Shown: positions 6,001 to 7,777 of the stretch, piece by piece
How positions within the stretch are numbered: position 1 is the first letter of the stretch
Layout of the letters: every line of letters starts with the position of its first letter
Assembly: GCA_013378375.1 (NCBI GenBank)
Contig: JACAFT010000029.1
Location: forward strand, 1 to 7,777
DNA: 7,777 nt
Reading direction: 5' to 3'
Source: UBA57 sp013378375
GTDB lineage: Archaea; Thermoproteota; Nitrososphaeria; Nitrososphaerales; UBA57
Notes under the pieces: model-generated
What the model was told of the DNA's origin: nothing
Seen by the model: only the letters and a program-made list of their open reading frames with translations
The model's database searches: none
Position numbers and translations under genes: made by a program

Positions 6001-6420
6001 TTAAAAATGTAATCTTTCAGCTAATGTTTTGAGTTCATTATCTGTAGGTCGGTCCATTTTGCCATTGGCAAGAACAATGTTTATTGGGCCTCCTCCATCG
6101 GATTCTTCTCTTGGTATTATATGAACATGAACGTGAGGAATTTCTTGTCCGCTTTCTTTACCATTATGTATGCCAAGTGTTGTTGCTGGTTTATTCATTT
6201 TTTCTCGTATTTGTTTTGAAATTTTTATTGTAGATAAAAAAACAGCAGAAGCGTCTTCTTCATTCATCTCTTCAACATATTTAGAATGGTTTTTAGGAAT
6301 TACTAAAGTATGTCCTTCACTGATCGGTGATATATCAAGAAACGCAAATGTTTTGTCGTCTTCATAAATTTTATGAGATGGGATTTCTCCTGCAATAATC
6401 TTACAAAATAAACAGTCCAT
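6001..6420 (-). CDS. HIT family hydrolase (HINT/Fhit-like)
   Basis: A 139-residue histidine-triad protein, of the family that hydrolyses nucleoside phosphoramidates or dinucleoside polyphosphates. The triad is HVHVHII (96-102) with the nucleophilic His at 98, preceded by LGIHNGKESGQEIPH. The N-terminus CLFCKIIAGEIPSHKIYED (3-21) carries the Cys pair (C3, C6) that, with H45 and the first triad region His, forms the zinc site in many prokaryotic members. FAFLDISPISEGHTLVIPK (25-43) is the usual substrate-cleft segment. Length is normal (110-150) and all key residues are present. It starts at ATG 6420, with the divergent 48-codon ORF beginning 20 bases away, so its promoter lies inside that ORF (a possible TATA-like stretch near 6444-6452). 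Together with the Nudix enzyme it would clear nucleotide by-products. Confidence 0.95.
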   Translation of the reverse strand: MDCLFCKIIAGEIPSHKIYEDDKTFAFLDISPISEGHTLVIPKNHSKYVEEMNEEDASAVFLSTIKISKQIREKMNKPATTLGIHNGKESGQEIPHVHVHIIPREESDGGGPINIVLANGKMDRPTDNELKTLAERLHF

Positions 6421-6427
6421 ATTTTTT

Positions 6428-6535
6428 AATTTTATATTAAATGGTATTAAGGTTTTTTAAGCATGTTCCCACAAAAATAGATGGTTTGTCCACGAAAAGG
6501 TATGTCATAGGATTGGGGCTTGTTGTAATTATTTT
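6428..6535 (+). repeat. Direct repeat copy 1 (about 108 bp)
   Basis: This stretch matches 6587-6695 with three base differences (6465, 6481, 6484) and one missing T in the T-run at 6430-6433. It covers 13 bases before an ATG and the first 31 codons after it. The two copies are 160 bases apart in period (ATG to ATG) and separated by 51 unrelated bases. No inverted ends or transposase are present, so this is a local tandem duplication, not an insertion sequence. Confidence 0.95.
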
Positions 6536-6587
6536 TCTTGTATACATAACGCGTGTATATCTAGCAAACCGATCATTTCTATCTTGA
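6441..6587 (+). CDS. 48-residue single-pass membrane ORF made by partial duplication (possible gene remnant)
   Basis: Too short for most gene finders. The ORF begins MVLRFFKHVPTKIDGLSTKR and continues YVIGLGLVVIIFLVYI (21-36), then ends TRVYLANRSFLS before TGA. The first 31 codons duplicate the start of the next gene (differences V9/I9, D14/A14 and G15/D15, all amino-acid changing); the last 17 do not match anything nearby. The result is a lone membrane segment with a short basic tail and no extracytoplasmic domain. The reading frame is intact through the duplicated part, and the stop falls at the exact point where copy 2 begins. It may be a pseudogene fragment, or an expressed small membrane protein. 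No Shine-Dalgarno is seen. Its upstream side overlaps the HIT promoter. Confidence 0.45.
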   Translation: MVLRFFKHVPTKIDGLSTKRYVIGLGLVVIIFLVYITRVYLANRSFLS

Positions 6588-6695
6588 ATTTTTATATTAA
6601 ATGGTATTAAGGTTTTTTAAGCATATTCCCACAAAAATAGCTGATTTGTCCACGAAAAGGTATGTCATAGGATTGGGGCTTGTTGTAATTATTTT
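6587..6695 (+). repeat. Direct repeat copy 2 (about 109 bp)
   Basis: Second copy of the repeat at 6428-6535. It begins at the last base of the copy-1 stop codon, covers the sequence before ATG 6601 and the N-terminal membrane segment of the 153-residue protein, and stops within the hydrophobic stretch (Leu codon region near 6695). The presence of the longer full gene behind this copy suggests it is the parent, though the direction cannot be proved. Confidence 0.95.
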
Positions 6696-7062
6696 ACTGG
6701 GCGTGAGTGTTGTTATGAATGGTAATAACGTACCTGATGAAAAAGTGGAAGAAAGGCAAGAAGATGTACAAGTAGAAAATCCAGATTTTGTGAGGTTACG
6801 TGGACAAGTAATTGCTGTTGGCGCTGTTAATGTACACAATATAATTTTTGAAGTTGGTGATAAAAATTTTACGACTACAGTTGATACGTATCAGTATAAC
6901 GCTTATGAAATTACAATACCGAATGATGAGACTTATCGTGTGATTATGGAATATACGGATAGATTGAAAGATAGAGGGTTGTTGTTTTGTATCCAGGATT
7001 CTGTGCATATACTGTCTGATGAATTTAACATGATAAGAAATTTTGATTGTGATGAAAATTAA
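6601..7062 (+). CDS. Membrane-anchored protein with small extracytoplasmic beta domain, function unknown
   Basis: A 153-residue protein, not assigned to a named family. A basic start (RFFK, KHIPTK, STKR) leads into one membrane segment (about 21-39), so the N-terminus is expected inside and the rest outside. A charged linker (about 40-62) precedes a domain at 63-153 rich in beta-strand patterns: VRLRGQVIAVGAVNVHNIIF, FTTTVDTYQYNAYEITIPN (90-108) and YRVIMEYTD (112-120). The order 'RGxV…FTTTVDxxxxYxIxIPNxxxYRVxxEY' looks like a carboxypeptidase-regulatory or transthyretin-like fold. Two cysteines (C130, C150) could bond. The first 31 codons are shared with the adjacent 48-codon ORF. The gene is followed 61 bases on by the PolD gene. 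Gene reality is likely; fold assignment is tentative. Confidence 0.72.
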   Translation: MVLRFFKHIPTKIADLSTKRYVIGLGLVVIILLGVSVVMNGNNVPDEKVEERQEDVQVENPDFVRLRGQVIAVGAVNVHNIIFEVGDKNFTTTVDTYQYNAYEITIPNDETYRVIMEYTDRLKDRGLLFCIQDSVHILSDEFNMIRNFDCDEN

Positions 7063-7123
7063 CTATTTGTTAATTGTATCAACTAAATGAACTTTTTAGT
7101 TTGTCTTTGTTAAGGTATTAATA

Positions 7124-7777
7124 ATGCAAACTCATGAAATTGTGAACTTTCTGTTAAAAAAAGGGTTTCAGACTACTCCTGACGCAATAGATTACTTTCT
7201 AAAAATTTCAGATGTAGAATTTTCTTTGTTGGTATCTAAAATAATTAGGGAGAAAACCAGGAATGCTTCTGGTAATTTTGTTATTACGTTAAAGGACATT
7301 CAAGACAATACTAAAGAGGAAAAGGTAAGTTTAGGGAGAGACGGTGGTCAATTTACAATTCTTGAAGGTAATGAGGAAGTTGCTGAGCGTTTAGAGGGGG
7401 TAACTGGTTATCATAAATTAATGACCGATCGGTTTGCTAGATATAAACGCATTATGTACAAAAGACCTGATTCTGTAAAAGTAATAAAAATACAATTATT
7501 AAAAACACATACTGACTCGGAAGAATACAAAATAGCTGGTTTGTTAAGCAATAAAATAAAGAGAGAAAAATCGTATGAAATTGCTATTGAAGACGAATCT
7601 GGAACTATTTCTCTGCTAGCAGTTGATGCTGTCAACATACATAAGGTTGAGACTTTTTTGGTTGATCAGATGGTTATTTGTGATGTTGTTTACAATAGTA
7701 ATTTTGGTAGATATATCGTAAAAAATTGCTATTCTTTGGATATTCCAACTGAAGTGTTCCAACCTTCTGATAATAAA
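7124..7777 (+). CDS. DNA polymerase D (PolII) small subunit DP1, N-terminal part, cut by window edge
   Basis: The visible 218 codons are the N-terminal half of DP1, the exonuclease subunit of the archaeal replicative polymerase PolD. The start has a short helical domain (1-45) followed by a charged linker. An OB-fold begins near 119: VKVIKIQLLK, then YKIAGLLSNKIKREKSYEIAIEDESGTISLLA, then VETFLVDQMVICDVVYNSNFGRYIV and a closing YSLDIPTE, the module order of archaeal DP1 that precedes the Mre11-like phosphodiesterase domain. That catalytic domain lies outside this window, so activity cannot be judged. The ATG at 7124 follows AAGGT at 7112-7116, a possible weak ribosome site. No stop occurs before the right edge. 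The family call is confident because both the OB-fold and the DIPT segment match. Confidence 0.85.
   Translation, partial: MQTHEIVNFLLKKGFQTTPDAIDYFLKISDVEFSLLVSKIIREKTRNASGNFVITLKDIQDNTKEEKVSLGRDGGQFTILEGNEEVAERLEGVTGYHKLMTDRFARYKRIMYKRPDSVKVIKIQLLKTHTDSEEYKIAGLLSNKIKREKSYEIAIEDESGTISLLAVDAVNIHKVETFLVDQMVICDVVYNSNFGRYIVKNCYSLDIPTEVFQPSDNK

Overview
This is a low-GC archaeal window. A DNA polymerase D small subunit, a geranylgeranyl reductase-family flavoprotein (archaeal lipid saturation), an ESCRT-III/CdvB protein and a Dpo4-like translesion polymerase occur together, the ESCRT-III protein has the short form with an N-terminal Trp typical of Nitrososphaerota, and most genes start with little or no leader behind an AT-rich TATA-like element. 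A Nitrososphaerota (Thaumarchaeota) genome, perhaps marine, fits best. The phylum is an inference; only 'archaeon' is secure.

Layout. (1) 1-233, minus: 5' end of a Y-family DNA polymerase (Dpo4/DinB), divergent from (2) 318-1514, plus: a geranylgeranyl reductase-family enzyme. The two share a TATA-rich promoter region. (3) 1558-2214, minus: an ESCRT-III/CdvB-like protein, convergent with the reductase across an almost perfect 15-bp hairpin. (4) 2379-2879, plus: a membrane-anchored DUF192 protein. (5) 2976-3317, plus: a small basic protein reminiscent of a phage-type family. (6) 3394-4311, plus: thioredoxin reductase. (7) 4350-5294, minus: a membrane-anchored, Pro-linker protein with two tandem copies of an extracytoplasmic domain. 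(8) 5364-5819, plus: a Nudix hydrolase. (9) 5820-6000: a non-coding convergent gap with a T-rich terminator and two hairpins. (10) 6001-6420, minus: a HIT-family hydrolase. (11) 6441-6587 and 6601-7062, plus: a tandem pair in which a 48-codon ORF duplicates the start of the following membrane-anchored protein gene. (12) 7124-7777, plus: the N-terminal part of the PolD small subunit DP1, running off the window.

The genes switch strand often and do not form one operon. They are mostly housekeeping: lipid maturation, division or membrane remodelling, redox balance, nucleotide clean-up (Nudix and HIT) and DNA replication or bypass. Three or four proteins carry a single N-terminal membrane segment with an extracytoplasmic domain.

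I see no CRISPR array, insertion sequence, rRNA or convincing tRNA. I found no clear new multigene system. The least ordinary items are the recent 108-bp tandem duplication that makes a second small membrane ORF, the two-domain secreted protein with matching Cys spacing, the phage-like small protein, and the stem-loops in convergent gaps.
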